Positions 27,673-37,675 of a stretch of 64,000 nt of DNA are shown one piece after another (position 1 is the stretch's first letter; every line of letters starts with the position of its first letter). Position numbers and translations under genes: made by a program. The DNA lies in assembly GCF_007641235.1 (NCBI RefSeq), contig NZ_CP038157.1, positions 1,736,001 through 1,800,000 on the forward strand, written 5' to 3'. The DNA is from Corynebacterium sanguinis (GTDB lineage: Bacteria > Actinomycetota > Actinomycetes > Mycobacteriales > Mycobacteriaceae). The notes below the pieces were generated by a model. It was not told where the DNA came from. It saw nothing but the letters and a program-made list of their open reading frames with translations, and ran no database searches.

Positions 27673-30273
27673 TCAAACTTTTTTCATCACCAGCTGACTC
27701 AGGCGCACTTCCCCTGCCTGGTCCGAGGCATCCAGGTCCACCACGCCGTGGAGCTGGAAGGACTTTTCGCCCGCCGGGTCCTTGAGCACCTGCACAACCG
27801 GCCACTGCCGGCCGCTCTCGCTCTCGATGCGGAAGTACTCCGGCCCGCGCGCGTCGGCGTCGAGCACGACATCGTCGTACTCGTCGAAGTAGTCGTCCAT
27901 CTCCGCGGGCCAGTCGGGCGCGGCGGGGCCGGCGGCCTCAGCGTCGCCGTCGGGGTCGTCGAGGTAGGCGAGCATCTCGGCGAGCTGGTCTTCCTTTTCG
28001 AAGGCGAAGAGCTCGACGAGACGGAAGAAGTAGTTGCGCACCATTACGCGGAACGCGCGGCGGTTGGCCGTCAGGGCCGAGGGGTCCTCGACGCCGAACG
28101 CGAGCTCACGCTCGAGCGCTTCTTGCGAGATCGGGGAATCCTCGTCGGCCATGTGCGCCCACTCGTCGATGAGCGAGGAGTCGACCTGGCGGACGAGCTC
28201 GCCGAGCCAGGCGATGATATCGCCCAGCTCGTCGTTGAGGAAGGCCTCGGGGATGGAGTGCGATAGAGTGCGCCAGGCGTCGGTGAGGTAGCGCAGGATC
28301 ACACCCTCCGAGCGCGCGAGGCCGTAGGTGGCGATGAGGTCCGAAAACGTCATCGCGTGCTCGATCATGTCGCGCACGACCGACTTGGGCGAGAGCTGGA
28401 ACTCCTTGGCCCAAGGGTTGCCCTGCGTGAACGTCTCGTAGGCCGCTTCCAGCTCCTCTTCAAGCGGCTTGGGGTAGGTCACGTCCTCGATCAGCGCCAT
28501 GCGCTCGGTGTAGTCCACGCCATCGGCCTTCAGCGCGGCAATCTCCTCGCCGCGCGCCGCGGATTGCTGCGCCTGGAGAAGCTGGCGTGGATCATCCAGG
28601 ATCGCCTCGAACGTGGAGATGACATCCAGGGCGTAAGTCTCCGACTCCGGGTCGAGGACGGTCAAAAACGCCAGCGCGAAGGGGGAGAGCGGCTGGTTCA
28701 ACGCGAAATCGCGGTCCAACTCCCGGGTGAGCGTGTACGGGCGCATCGCGGGCGAATCCGGGGTGCGCTCGACCACCTGCGCGTTGACGAGCCCGCGGAA
28801 AAGTTCGACGGCGGTGAGGATGTCACGGTTTTGCTTGGCCCGCGTGTCGTGGTTGTCGCGCAACAGGCGCATCATGTGCGCGTACCCGTCGCCGGGGCGA
28901 GCCACGACGTTCAGCAGCATCGAGTTGGACACCCGGAACTGGCTCGTCAGCTCCTCCGGCTCGGCAGTGGTGAGCCGCTCGAACGTCTTCTCCGACCAGG
29001 ACACCTCGCCGTCGCGGGCGGATTTCTTGCGAATCTTCTTCAGCTTCTTCGGGTCGTCGCCCGCCTTGCGGCGCAGCTTGACGTTCTCGATCTCGTGCTC
29101 CGGGGCCTCGACGACGACGGTGCCCTCCGTGTCAAACCCCGCGCGCCCCGCCCGGCCCGCGATCTGGTGGAACTCGCGCGACTTCAAAACGCGCTGGCGG
29201 GTGCCGTCGTACTTCGCCAACCCTGTCATCAGCACGGTTCGAATCGGCACGTTGATACCCACACCGAGGGTGTCCGTGCCGCAGATGATCTTCAACAGCC
29301 CAGTTTGCGACAGCTTTTCGACGAGCCTGCGGTACTTCGGCAGCATCCCCGCGTGGTGCACGCCGATCCCGCGACGCAGCAGCGACGACAGCGTCTTGCC
29401 GAAGGTGGTGGTGAAGCGGAAATCGCCGATCTCCTCCGCGATGCGCTTCTTCTCCTCCGCGGTGACGATGTTCATGCTCGTGAGCGCCTGGGCGCGCTCG
29501 GTGGCCTCGCGCTGGGAGAAATGGACGACGTAGATGGGGGCCTTGCCGGCGTCGAGAAGCTCTTCGAGCGTCTCGTGGACCGGGGTGAACACGTAGTGGA
29601 AGTCCAGCGGCACGGGCCGCTGCGAACCACCGACATAGGTGGTGGGGCGGCCCGTGCGCTTGGTCAGGTCCTCCTCGAGCCACGCGGTGTTGCCGAGGGT
29701 CGCCGACATGAGCAGGAACTGGGCCTTCGGCAGCTCAAGCAGGGGCACCTGCCACGCCCATCCGCGATCCGGCTCGGAGTAGTAGTGGAACTCGTCCATG
29801 ACCACCTGGTCGATCGCGGCCCGCTCGCCTTCGCGCAGCGCGATGTTGGCGACGATCTCCGCGGTCGCGGCGATGATCGGGGCGTGCGCGTTCACGGTGG
29901 CGTCGCCCGTCATCATCCCGACATTCTCAGGTCCGAAGATCTCGCACAACGCGAAGAACTTCTCGCTGACCAGTGCCTTGATCGGTGCGGTGTAGAACGA
30001 GCGCTGTCCGCGCGCGAGCGCGATGAAGTGCGCCGCGTTTGCCACCATCGACTTGCCCGACCCGGTCGGGGTCGCCAGAATAACGTTCTCGCCGGTCAGC
30101 AGGGCAAGCGACGCCTCCTCCTGCGCGGGGTATAGCGTGATTCCACGCTCGCGGGTCCAGGAGTTGAACACGTCCCACACCACCTCATCGAAGAGGGATT
30201 CCGGGACGTCGGCGAGGTCGGGGAGCATGTCGGCTAAAGTCACGCCCTCAACCGTAGCCGAGGGCCCCGACAC
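27673..30273 (-). CDS. DEAD/DEAH-box RNA helicase with DUF3516 C-terminus
   Basis: 866 residues. The GTG at 30273 is preferred because AGGAGG lies 10 bases upstream, inside the stop region of the PAC2 gene; a GTG at 30243 has poorer spacing. Ski2-like helicase core: TPTGSGKSMVANAAH, MDEFHYYSEPDRGWAW, SATLGNTAWLEEDL and QIAGRAGRAGFDTEG. From about residue 400 it continues as DUF3516. The exact RNA role is unknown. It is 14 bases after the PAC2 gene. Confidence 0.9.
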   Translation of the reverse strand: MSGPSATVEGVTLADMLPDLADVPESLFDEVVWDVFNSWTRERGITLYPAQEEASLALLTGENVILATPTGSGKSMVANAAHFIALARGQRSFYTAPIKALVSEKFFALCEIFGPENVGMMTGDATVNAHAPIIAATAEIVANIALREGERAAIDQVVMDEFHYYSEPDRGWAWQVPLLELPKAQFLLMSATLGNTAWLEEDLTKRTGRPTTYVGGSQRPVPLDFHYVFTPVHETLEELLDAGKAPIYVVHFSQREATERAQALTSMNIVTAEEKKRIAEEIGDFRFTTTFGKTLSSLLRRGIGVHHAGMLPKYRRLVEKLSQTGLLKIICGTDTLGVGINVPIRTVLMTGLAKYDGTRQRVLKSREFHQIAGRAGRAGFDTEGTVVVEAPEHEIENVKLRRKAGDDPKKLKKIRKKSARDGEVSWSEKTFERLTTAEPEELTSQFRVSNSMLLNVVARPGDGYAHMMRLLRDNHDTRAKQNRDILTAVELFRGLVNAQVVERTPDSPAMRPYTLTRELDRDFALNQPLSPFALAFLTVLDPESETYALDVISTFEAILDDPRQLLQAQQSAARGEEIAALKADGVDYTERMALIEDVTYPKPLEEELEAAYETFTQGNPWAKEFQLSPKSVVRDMIEHAMTFSDLIATYGLARSEGVILRYLTDAWRTLSHSIPEAFLNDELGDIIAWLGELVRQVDSSLIDEWAHMADEDSPISQEALERELAFGVEDPSALTANRRAFRVMVRNYFFRLVELFAFEKEDQLAEMLAYLDDPDGDAEAAGPAAPDWPAEMDDYFDEYDDVVLDADARGPEYFRIESESGRQWPVVQVLKDPAGEKSFQLHGVVDLDASDQAGEVRLSQLVMKKV

Positions 30274-30287
30274 GACGACGCGGCCTC

Positions 30288-31367
30288 CTACTGGTCGTCG
30301 TCCAGAGCGCCCTGCTCGCCGGTGTCGTCATCGTCGTCACGCTCGGCGCTGTCCGGCTCGCTCAGGTCGGTGGTGTAGTGGTCCGCCAACCGGCTGTCCA
30401 CGTCCTCGCCGAAGGGCAGGGCGCGCTCACCGAAGCTGTCGTAGTCGCGGTCATCGATGGCCGAGAGGAAGTTCTCGAACGCCTCGCCGATCTCCTCGCC
30501 GCTGGGCATCTGCGACTCACCCGGCATCATCGCGTTCGGGTGGCGGTCGCGGTACTCCTGCATCTCCGAATCGTAGTGCTGCTCCAGGGCAGCGACCACC
30601 TGGGAGATCTCCTGCGACGACGCCGTCTGCTCGGCGAGCTGGCGCGAGACGCGCTGCATGTCGTGCTCCAGCGAGCGCAGCGGGAACTGCAGGTTGCTGG
30701 CATCAGAGACCGACTGCAGCAGCTGGTACGTCGCACTGGGGTAGGGAGAGGCCGAGACGTAGTGCGGAACGTGCGCCGTGTAGCCCGCCACCTTGCGGCC
30801 GCGGCCGTGCAGCACGCGCTCAATCATAATCGCGGCCGAGCCCGGCACGGTGACCATGCCGTCGAAGGTGAACATCGTGCCCACGAGCTCCCGGTCGTTG
30901 CCGTGCGCGGACACGACTAGGGGGCGGGTGTGCGGCGCGCCCATCGGCGCGGCGTAGAGGCAGATGGTCTTGTCCACGTTGAAGCGATCCGCCAGGTCCG
31001 CCACGGCCTCACTAAACGCCTCCCAGCGCAGGTCGGGTTCCGGGCCGGAGAGCAGCAGGAATGACTGGCCCTCGGTGTCGCGCAGCACGCGCATGTCCAG
31101 CTGGAGGTCCTCCATGCTGGTGATTTCGCTGTGCGCCATGGTGACAATGGGCCGCCGCGAGCGGTAATCAATCAGCTCGTCGTTGTTAAACGTCGCCACC
31201 GTGCGCGACTCGAACGCAGCCTTGAGGTGGTCGGCAGCGCCCTCGACGGCGTGACCCGCGTCAGCGTAGCCCTGCATGGCAATAATGAGGGTTGGTCCGG
31301 CTGGCCCTTCCCCAACTGCGGGGGCGGGGTACTCCAGCTCATACATGTGACGTTCTTGGTCCGTCAT
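30288..31367 (-). CDS. PAC2-family (proteasome assembly chaperone-like) protein
   Basis: 359 residues. MYELEYPAPAV and LIIAMQGYADAGHAVEGAADHL open the PAC2 fold; CLYAAPMGAPHTRP and GMVTVPGSAA are further family motifs. The C-terminus (about 325-359) is very acidic. Rv2125 and Rv2714 of M. tuberculosis belong to this family, and the function is unsettled. Corynebacteria lack a proteasome, so the family name should not be read as a function. Confidence 0.88.
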   Translation of the reverse strand: MTDQERHMYELEYPAPAVGEGPAGPTLIIAMQGYADAGHAVEGAADHLKAAFESRTVATFNNDELIDYRSRRPIVTMAHSEITSMEDLQLDMRVLRDTEGQSFLLLSGPEPDLRWEAFSEAVADLADRFNVDKTICLYAAPMGAPHTRPLVVSAHGNDRELVGTMFTFDGMVTVPGSAAIMIERVLHGRGRKVAGYTAHVPHYVSASPYPSATYQLLQSVSDASNLQFPLRSLEHDMQRVSRQLAEQTASSQEISQVVAALEQHYDSEMQEYRDRHPNAMMPGESQMPSGEEIGEAFENFLSAIDDRDYDSFGERALPFGEDVDSRLADHYTTDLSEPDSAERDDDDDTGEQGALDDDQ

Positions 31368-31507
31368 CTGTGCTCCTTTGCATCCCTGGGCCGACTCTCG
31401 CCCATCTATTCATTGCTTGGAACAACGATGGGGCGGGCGAAAACATTCCCATATCGAGCATTCCATTGTGCCGGATGCGGCGCCCCAGCGCCACGTCGGG
31501 GCGGGGT

Positions 31508-31546
31508 CCTGTGGATAACTGTAGATAACACTGACTTATCCACAGG
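31508..31546. promoter_or_regulatory. cluster of three DnaA boxes in an inverted repeat
   Basis: TGTGGATAA (31510-31518) and TTATCCACA (31536-31544) are two perfect consensus DnaA boxes facing each other inside an 11-base inverted repeat (CCTGTGGATAA/TTATCCACAGG). A one-mismatch box, TGTAGATAA (31520-31528), lies between them. The cluster is in the divergent gap between the PAC2 and DUF4192 genes. Confidence 0.75.
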
Positions 31547-31597
31547 CGCACATCCACCCGATGGAACCTGTGCTACGGGCGAGCAGTCTTAGTAAAT

Positions 31598-32716
31598 ATG
31601 GATCTGACTCCAGGGACACTGAACGGACCACAAGACATCATCGCCGCCTTGCCGGGAATCTTCGGCTTCTACCCCCAAGAATCTACCGTCATCGTCGGGA
31701 TCTACCCCGCGGACAGCGACGGCACGACCCGCCTGGGTCCTGTCATGCGCGCTGACCTTGCCCACACCCACCACATGTTACCCGCACTCATCGACACCCC
31801 CGGTGGCGAATGCATCGCCTTCTACGCGGTCATCATCAGCCGCATCCCCAATTCCACGCTGGTGGAAGAGACCAAGGAGCTGTTGTTCAACTTCTCGTCC
31901 GCCGAGGGCACCTCCCTCATTGACGCCTGCTGGCACGTCTCCGAAATTGCCCACGGCACCCCGTACACCATCGTCTTCGGCCCTAACCCAGCGCATCTCG
32001 CGCACGTCGACCGCGGTGAGGAGTGGATCTCCGGCACGGTGCCGTGCGTCGTCTCCTCGCCCTCAATGAAGCCGCTGTTGCACAATGGGGCACTGCCGGA
32101 ACTCGACCGCGCGGACACGTTCCGCTTCTTCGAGGCGTGGGACGATATCGACCCAACCCACCCGGACTGCGACCCTGCCGCCGCCGCACGCCGCGCCACC
32201 GAACTCGCGCTGCTGCGCGACACGGACACAGCCACGCTCGCAGCCGAGATTGATGACGCCTGCGCGCTGCTCCACGAGGTCTGCCCGCGCCCGATGATCC
32301 ACGAGGTGGCGCGCCCGGGGAGGGCCAGCATCTTCGGCCACCCGGGCGACGGGGTAGACCTCGCCGCGATGCTCGCGATGCGCTGGTCGCGCGACCTGCT
32401 GGTGATTGACGCGCTGAAGTCCCCGCAAAGCGCGGCAGCAGCCCTGCTGTGGGTGGCCAAGGCCTACCGCGGAGAGATTCGCGCCAATGCGTTGACCCTG
32501 TGGGCGACCATCGCCACCGCCCGCCACCTCAGCTCGTGGGCCGTGGTGGCGCTAGCCTGCGCCCAGGAGGAAGTCCCCGGCCACAGCCTGTCGGAGCTGC
32601 TGCTGACCATGCTGCACAACGGCCTGCAGGAAAACCTTGTCGAGACAGCCGAGTCGGGCTGCGCGATGGCGTGGGCGGTGTTCGATACCGCGCGCGCCAC
32701 CCTAGGAGGGGAGTGA
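31598..32716 (+). CDS. DUF4192 family protein
   Basis: 372 residues; no signal or membrane segment. LNGPQDIIAALPGIFGFYPQ at the start is the hallmark of DUF4192, an actinobacterial family without known function. The rest alternates helices and strands with no catalytic motif recognised. It converges on galE with a 3-base gap. The DnaA-box cluster lies 52 bases upstream of its start. Confidence 0.88.
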   Translation: MDLTPGTLNGPQDIIAALPGIFGFYPQESTVIVGIYPADSDGTTRLGPVMRADLAHTHHMLPALIDTPGGECIAFYAVIISRIPNSTLVEETKELLFNFSSAEGTSLIDACWHVSEIAHGTPYTIVFGPNPAHLAHVDRGEEWISGTVPCVVSSPSMKPLLHNGALPELDRADTFRFFEAWDDIDPTHPDCDPAAAARRATELALLRDTDTATLAAEIDDACALLHEVCPRPMIHEVARPGRASIFGHPGDGVDLAAMLAMRWSRDLLVIDALKSPQSAAAALLWVAKAYRGEIRANALTLWATIATARHLSSWAVVALACAQEEVPGHSLSELLLTMLHNGLQENLVETAESGCAMAWAVFDTARATLGGE

Positions 32717-32719
32717 GTT

Positions 32720-33706
32720 CTAGCGCTTGGGGGCTGCGTGGGAGCGATCGCCGAGCTCGCGGGTGAACTCCCACGCATCCTCGACGATGCGGCGCAGCTG
32801 CGTGCGCGTCGGATCCCAGCCAAGCTCGCGCTGGATCTTCTCTGAAGAGGCGATGAGCACAGCCGGGTCGCCGGCGCGCCGGGGAGCGACCTCGGCGGGG
32901 ATCGGGTGCCCCGTGACCTCGCGGCACACCTCGATGACCTCGCGCACGGAGTAGCCGTCGCCCGAGCCCAGGTTGTAAATGCGGTGCTCGCCCGGCGTGC
33001 TGGATTCCAAGGCGAGCACGTGGGCGTCGGCGAGGTCGCGGATGTGGATGTAGTCGCGCACGCAGGTGCCGTCTTTGGTGGGCCAGTCGTCGCCGAAGAT
33101 CATGATCTTGTCTCGGTAGCCCAGCGCGACCTGCAGGACCAGCGGAATGAGGTGCGTTTCGGTCTTGTGGTTCTCGCCGATCGCGCCGTGCGCGCCGGCG
33201 ACGTTGAAGTAGCGCAGGCTCGTCGCTCCCAGGCCGTAGGCCTGGCAGTAGGAAGTAATGGCGTAGTCGATGGCCAGCTTCGTCGCCCCGTAGGGGTTCG
33301 TTGGCCTCGTCGGGGTGTCTTCGGTGATCGGCACCGTCTCCGGCTCGCCGTAGGTCGCGGCGGTGGAGGAGAACACGAGCTTGGGAACCTGGTGCGTGCG
33401 CATGGCGTCGAGAAGCGATAGCGAAGTGACCAAGTTGTCGCGCCAGTACTCGTGGGGCACCTCCATGGACTCGCCGACGAGCGAGCGCGCCGCGAAGTGC
33501 AGGACGCCGTCGATGTCGCCGCTGGCCAGCGTGGCGTCGATGAAGTCGCCGATGCGGCCCTCGACCAGGGTGGCGCCCGCGGGCACGGCCTCGGGGTTGC
33601 CGGTGGAGAAGTCATCGATGACGGTGACGTCGTGGCCGGCGTCGACAAGCACCTTGGCGCAGACGCTTCCGACGTATCCGGCGCCGCCTGTGACAACGAG
33701 TTTCAT
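32720..33706 (-). CDS. galE: UDP-glucose 4-epimerase
   Basis: The ATG at 33706 ([14 protein letters not shown]) has AAGGAAAGG upstream; the open frame further 5' is Pro/Arg-rich and not coding. 328 residues. Rossmann motif TGGAGYVGS, catalytic [10 protein letters not shown] with the YGATK Tyr-Lys pair ([12 protein letters not shown]). It makes UDP-galactose for galactan in the cell wall. The sigB-dtxR-galE order is conserved in corynebacteria. It starts 31 bases after dtxR. Confidence 0.96.
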   Translation of the reverse strand: MKLVVTGGAGYVGSVCAKVLVDAGHDVTVIDDFSTGNPEAVPAGATLVEGRIGDFIDATLASGDIDGVLHFAARSLVGESMEVPHEYWRDNLVTSLSLLDAMRTHQVPKLVFSSTAATYGEPETVPITEDTPTRPTNPYGATKLAIDYAITSYCQAYGLGATSLRYFNVAGAHGAIGENHKTETHLIPLVLQVALGYRDKIMIFGDDWPTKDGTCVRDYIHIRDLADAHVLALESSTPGEHRIYNLGSGDGYSVREVIEVCREVTGHPIPAEVAPRRAGDPAVLIASSEKIQRELGWDPTRTQLRRIVEDAWEFTRELGDRSHAAPKR

Positions 33707-33737
33707 GGCTGGCCTTTCCTTCTGGGGTGGGCCGCGT

Positions 33738-34427
33738 CTAGGCGGTGGGGCTGACGCGGAACGCGTGGGCGATGTCGTCACTCAGCGTCACGGTCGAGCC
33801 TAACCCCGAGGCGACGAGGATGTCGCCGTCGTCGCCGCGGCTCAGGGTGACGGTGCTGTCGATGCCGATCTTCGCCGCCGCGAGCTCACGGAAGACGGGC
33901 AGGTTGAGCTGCAGAATCTCGCTGATCTGCACCACGCGGGCCTCAACCGGCGAGCTGAGATCCAGATCAATCGCCCGGGTGCCGTGCTCGAGGGAGGCGT
34001 CCTCGTCCACGCCGAGCTCCGCGAGGGCGGGGATCGGGTTGCCGAAGGGGGAGCGGTAGGGGTTGTGCAGCACCGCGACGACCCGCTTCTCCACCTCCTC
34101 GCTCATCACGTGCTCCCAGCGGCACGCCTCCTCGTGGACACGGGAGAGGTCGAGCTGGAGGACGTCGGTAAGCAGGCGCTCGGCGAGGCGGTGCTTGCGC
34201 ATCACCGCGGTGGCGCGCTCGCGCCCGACCTGCGTCAGCGACAGTGAGCGGTCCGGCTCGACGACGATCAGGCCGTCGCGCTCCATGCGAGCGACGGTTT
34301 GGGAAACGGTCGGCCCGGACTGGTCGAGGCGCTCAACGATACGCGCGCGCATCGGAATGATGCCCTCTTCTTCCAGCTCGTAGACCGTTCTTAAGTACAT
34401 TTCGGTCGTATCTACTAGGTCACGCAC
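33738..34427 (-). CDS. dtxR: iron-dependent repressor DtxR
   Basis: The GTG at 34427 gives [11 protein letters not shown] and reproduces the known numbering: Met10, Cys102, Glu105 and His106 (site 2), His79 and Glu83 (site 1). GAGAGGGA sits 9 bases upstream. A TTG three codons further upstream is less likely. 229 residues: winged helix (about 1-73), metal-binding dimerisation domain (74-140), SH3-like domain (150-229). Fe2+-bound DtxR represses iron uptake genes. Confidence 0.96.
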   Translation of the reverse strand: MRDLVDTTEMYLRTVYELEEEGIIPMRARIVERLDQSGPTVSQTVARMERDGLIVVEPDRSLSLTQVGRERATAVMRKHRLAERLLTDVLQLDLSRVHEEACRWEHVMSEEVEKRVVAVLHNPYRSPFGNPIPALAELGVDEDASLEHGTRAIDLDLSSPVEARVVQISEILQLNLPVFRELAAAKIGIDSTVTLSRGDDGDILVASGLGSTVTLSDDIAHAFRVSPTA

Positions 34428-34518
34428 GCTTGCCAATCCCTCTCACGCTCATGCCGGCCGCCAGCAGCGCACCCGCCGCCGCGTGCCTAGCGATTCTTGG
34501 ACACATCCTAACAAACGC

Positions 34519-34560
34519 AAAAACGCGCCCGGGCGGTGAACCGTCAATCCGCCCGGGCGC
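34519..34560 (-). terminator. rho-independent terminator after sigB
   Basis: A perfect 12-base stem, GCGCCCGGGCGG/CCGCCCGGGCGC (34525-34536 and 34549-34560), with a 12-base loop. On the minus strand it is followed by a run of five T. It lies 12 bases past the sigB stop and would separate sigB from dtxR. Confidence 0.85.
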
Positions 34561-34571
34561 GCCCGGTGTTG

Positions 34572-35567
34572 CTACATCGCGTAATCGCGCAGCCGGTCGG
34601 CGCGCTCGCCGACGCGCAGCTTCGCCATGACCTCGCGCTCGATCTGGCGCACGCGCTCGCGGGACAGGCCGAACTGGCGGCCGATCTGGTCGAGGGTGCG
34701 GGGCACACCGTCGTCAAGGCCGTAGCGCAGGCGGATCACGTCCTGCTCGCGCTGCTCTAGGCCGCCGATGATGTCCTGGATGTCGTCGTGGCGCAGGCTG
34801 GAGACCACGGCGTCCTCGGCGTCGGTTGCCTCGGCGTCCTCGATGAAGTCACCCAGGGGTGCCTCCTCGTCCACGCCGACGGGCATGTCGAGGGAGACCG
34901 GGTCGCGCGACTGGCGCAGCAGCATCTCGATCTTGGACTCCTCGATGCCGGACTCTTCCGACAGCTCCTCGTTCGTGGGTTCGCGGCCCAGGGACTGGTA
35001 CATCTCGCGGCGGATGCGCGAGAGCTTGTTCACCTGCTCCACGAGGTGGACTGGTAGGCGGATGGTGCGCGACTGGTCGGCCATGCCGCGGGTGATTGCC
35101 TGGCGGATCCACCAGGTGGCGTAGGTGGAGAACTTGAACCCCTTGGCGTAGTCGAACTTCTCCATCGCGCGGATCAGGCCGAGGTTGCCCTCCTGGATCA
35201 GGTCAAGCAACGGCATACCGCGGCCCGTGTAGCGCTTTGCCAGGGAGACAACGAGGCGCAGGTTCGCCTCGAGCAGGTGCGAGCGCGCGCGGCGGCCCTG
35301 CTTGGCCAAGATCTTCAGGTCGCGCTTCTTCGCGCGGGTGAGCTTGGTGTCGGGGTCGTCTAAAAGGAACTGTGCGTAGAGCCCGACCTCGATGCGCTGG
35401 GCCAGCTCCACCTCCTCGGCGGCGTCGAGCAGCGCGGTCTTGCCGATGCCGTTGAGGTACACGCGGACCAAGTCTGCCGACGGATTGTCATTCGTCTGGT
35501 TCCGGCGACTGCCGCGATCGACGGTTTCTTCCTGATCAGCGGCGGGAGCATGATCCGGTTGAGTCAT
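34572..35567 (-). CDS. sigB: primary-like sigma factor SigB
   Basis: 331 residues of the sigma-70 family, group 2. Region 2 ([52 protein letters not shown]), region 3 and region 4 ([19 protein letters not shown]) are all present. It lacks the long Lys/acid-rich N-terminus of SigA. Location upstream of dtxR identifies it as SigB, the stress and transition-phase sigma factor of corynebacteria. Confidence 0.94.
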   Translation of the reverse strand: MTQPDHAPAADQEETVDRGSRRNQTNDNPSADLVRVYLNGIGKTALLDAAEEVELAQRIEVGLYAQFLLDDPDTKLTRAKKRDLKILAKQGRRARSHLLEANLRLVVSLAKRYTGRGMPLLDLIQEGNLGLIRAMEKFDYAKGFKFSTYATWWIRQAITRGMADQSRTIRLPVHLVEQVNKLSRIRREMYQSLGREPTNEELSEESGIEESKIEMLLRQSRDPVSLDMPVGVDEEAPLGDFIEDAEATDAEDAVVSSLRHDDIQDIIGGLEQREQDVIRLRYGLDDGVPRTLDQIGRQFGLSRERVRQIEREVMAKLRVGERADRLRDYAM

Positions 35568-35692
35568 GTTTGTTAGCCTCCTAGAACGGTTCGGGTCTAA
35601 TGCCTTAACGCACGAGGCTCACAGTTTGTTCCCGGCTTGCTAACAATGATCATCCGCGCAGCTCAGCGGGCGCTTTGGCCCGTGTGCATGGC

Positions 35693-36127
35693 TCAGGCCT
35701 CAACCAGGACAGTAAACGGGCCCTCGTTAACACTGGTGACCTTCATCATCGCCCCGAAGCGCCCCTGCTCGACGTGGATGCCCCGGCGGCGCAGCTCCTC
35801 GGCGATGCTCTCGATCACCGGCTCGGCGATGTTTCCGGGCGCCGCGTCTGCCCATGAAGGCCGCCGGCCTTTCGCGGTGCGGCCGAGCAGCGTGAACTGG
35901 CTCACCAGCAAGACCGGTGCGCCTGCGTCTTCGGCGCTGCGTTCGCCGTCGAGGATGCGCAGTTCCGCGATCTTGCGCGCCACCGTGCGCCACGCGTCCT
36001 CGGCGTCGTCGCGGCCCACGCCCACCAGGGCGAGGATCCCGCCGGTGTCAGGACAGTCGATCGCGCCGACGACGTCGCCGTCGACGGTGACGCTGGCCTG
36101 GGAGACGCGGGTGAGTGCGGCTCTCAT
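35693..36127 (-). CDS. dtd: D-aminoacyl-tRNA deacylase
   Basis: 144 residues. SQASVTVDG near the N-terminus, [10 protein letters not shown] (the SQFTL catalytic strand) and [11 protein letters not shown], which holds the cross-subunit proline motif in the form NEGP rather than NGP. It removes D-amino acids mischarged on tRNA. The start directly abuts the stop of the methyltransferase gene upstream, so the two are translationally linked. Confidence 0.93.
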   Translation of the reverse strand: MRAALTRVSQASVTVDGDVVGAIDCPDTGGILALVGVGRDDAEDAWRTVARKIAELRILDGERSAEDAGAPVLLVSQFTLLGRTAKGRRPSWADAAPGNIAEPVIESIAEELRRRGIHVEQGRFGAMMKVTSVNEGPFTVLVEA

Positions 36128-37675
36128 TTACAGCACCGCCAGGTCGGCGATCTCGGCGGGAATGATCAGCCCGTGGCGGATCAGGTCGACCGCCGCCGCG
36201 GCCGCGGAGTGCGCCAGCTCGTCGGTGGCGGCGTCGTCAAGCCCGCGCGACGCGGCGAAGAGCCCCACGACGTCTCCCAGGCTCAGCCCGCGCGGGTTGA
36301 GGCCCGCGAGCACGGAGCGCAGCGCCGCGTCGATGTCGTGGCTAAACCGCGGCCCGTCGGTGCGGGTGACGCGGGTGACGTGGTGGGCAAAGCCCATGCC
36401 CGTTTCTGTGTCGGTGACGCTGACCTCCTCGAGCGCGAGGCCGGGGCGCACCAGGTAGCGGGCGTCGAGCACCTCGTCGTGGCGGCGTTGGCGCAGCCAG
36501 TCCATGCGCGTGAAATACTCTTCGGCCTCCGGGCCCAGCGCGTCCGTGAAGGAGTGCGACAGGGTCTCGGCAGTCACCTCGGAGGGGGCATCGCCGATGT
36601 CGCGCAGGAACACCCACCCGAACCCGACGGCGCGCACGCCCTCGGCAGCGAAGTGCTCCAGCCAGGCGGCGGTGCGCTCGATGCCCTCGCGCGAGCGCGG
36701 GTCGATTGATTCGTCGCGCAGCCACGTGGAGACGTACATGCCGGGGTCGACCACGTCGCGCTGCACCACCCACGCCGAGACGCCGGTCGGCGGCAGCCAC
36801 GAGGCTACGCGGCTTTCCCAGGTGCCGTCGACAAGGTGCACCCAGGAGGCGAGGATGTGGGCGCTGCCGCCGGGTGCGAGGTGGGCCGGCGCAGTGCTGA
36901 CCACGAGCTTGCTCGCCTCATCGAGCCACAGGCCGGAATCGCGGTAGACGTGGCCGACCTCGGGCAGGCCGACGACAAACGGCGGGTTGGCGACGATCCT
37001 GTCGAAGCGCTCACCCGCGACCGGCTCGAACCACGAGCCGTGGCGCAGCTCGACGTTGCGCACCCCGTTCGCCGCCATGGTCGCCTCCGCCAGCTCGAGC
37101 GCCCGGGGATGCACGTCGGTGGCCACGACCTCGACCGCGCACGACGACTGGGCGATGGCCTGCACACCCGAACCCGTGCCTAGGTCCAGCACCCGCTGAA
37201 CCGGCGAGCACGGGGTCGCCGACAGCAGCGACAGCGACGCCGAGCCCACTCCGAGCACGTGGTCGCGCCCTGGCACGTGTTCAGTGACCGACGCGTCAAG
37301 GTCGGAGATGATCAGCCGGTTGTGGCCCGCGATCACGTGCGGGCGCACGTCGAGCGCAACCTGCGCCTCGCCGGCGGGGGTGAGGCGCGCGAGGTGGGCG
37401 TCGATAAGCGATAAAGCGAGCGCGGGGGAGAGCAGCTCAGCGAGCGTATCGACGCCCATCGGCTCGCGCAGCAGGAAAAAGCGGATCAGGCCAGACATCG
37501 TCGACGAGTCGCGGCACGCGTGGCGGACCACACCGGGCTCGCCGCGGTACAGCGCCTCGGTGGCCTCCGGGCCGAGGTGGGCGGCAATGCCGTCGGCGCT
37601 AAACGACGCGCGCTCAAGCGCCTCGGCGAGCGCGGCGGCGGTCTCGGGAAGGCTGGGTGCGGGGTTGTTACTCAT
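36128..37675 (-). CDS. class I SAM-dependent methyltransferase
   Basis: The ATG at 37675 overlaps the end of the DUF3099 gene by 8 bases and has ACAAGG upstream. 515 residues. The central Rossmann domain has VLDLGTGSGVQAIA (SAM loop), VVATDVHPRALELA and IVANPPFVVG; the NPPF motif marks methylation of an amide or exocyclic amine. The N- and C-terminal domains (about 1-150 and 330-515) are actinobacterial additions. Sequence resembles release-factor or rRNA-guanine methylases; the target is unknown. One CGTCGATAAG copy lies in it (37399-37408). Confidence 0.85.
   Translation of the reverse strand: MSNNPAPSLPETAAALAEALERASFSADGIAAHLGPEATEALYRGEPGVVRHACRDSSTMSGLIRFFLLREPMGVDTLAELLSPALALSLIDAHLARLTPAGEAQVALDVRPHVIAGHNRLIISDLDASVTEHVPGRDHVLGVGSASLSLLSATPCSPVQRVLDLGTGSGVQAIAQSSCAVEVVATDVHPRALELAEATMAANGVRNVELRHGSWFEPVAGERFDRIVANPPFVVGLPEVGHVYRDSGLWLDEASKLVVSTAPAHLAPGGSAHILASWVHLVDGTWESRVASWLPPTGVSAWVVQRDVVDPGMYVSTWLRDESIDPRSREGIERTAAWLEHFAAEGVRAVGFGWVFLRDIGDAPSEVTAETLSHSFTDALGPEAEEYFTRMDWLRQRRHDEVLDARYLVRPGLALEEVSVTDTETGMGFAHHVTRVTRTDGPRFSHDIDAALRSVLAGLNPRGLSLGDVVGLFAASRGLDDAATDELAHSAAAAAVDLIRHGLIIPAEIADLAVL

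Noticed and set aside
28357..30135. 592-residue open frame on the plus strand over the DUF3516 helicase
   Set aside because: It is the antisense of a clear helicase gene; such long shadows are normal at this GC content. Composition is Arg/Leu/Val/Asp-rich without any motif.
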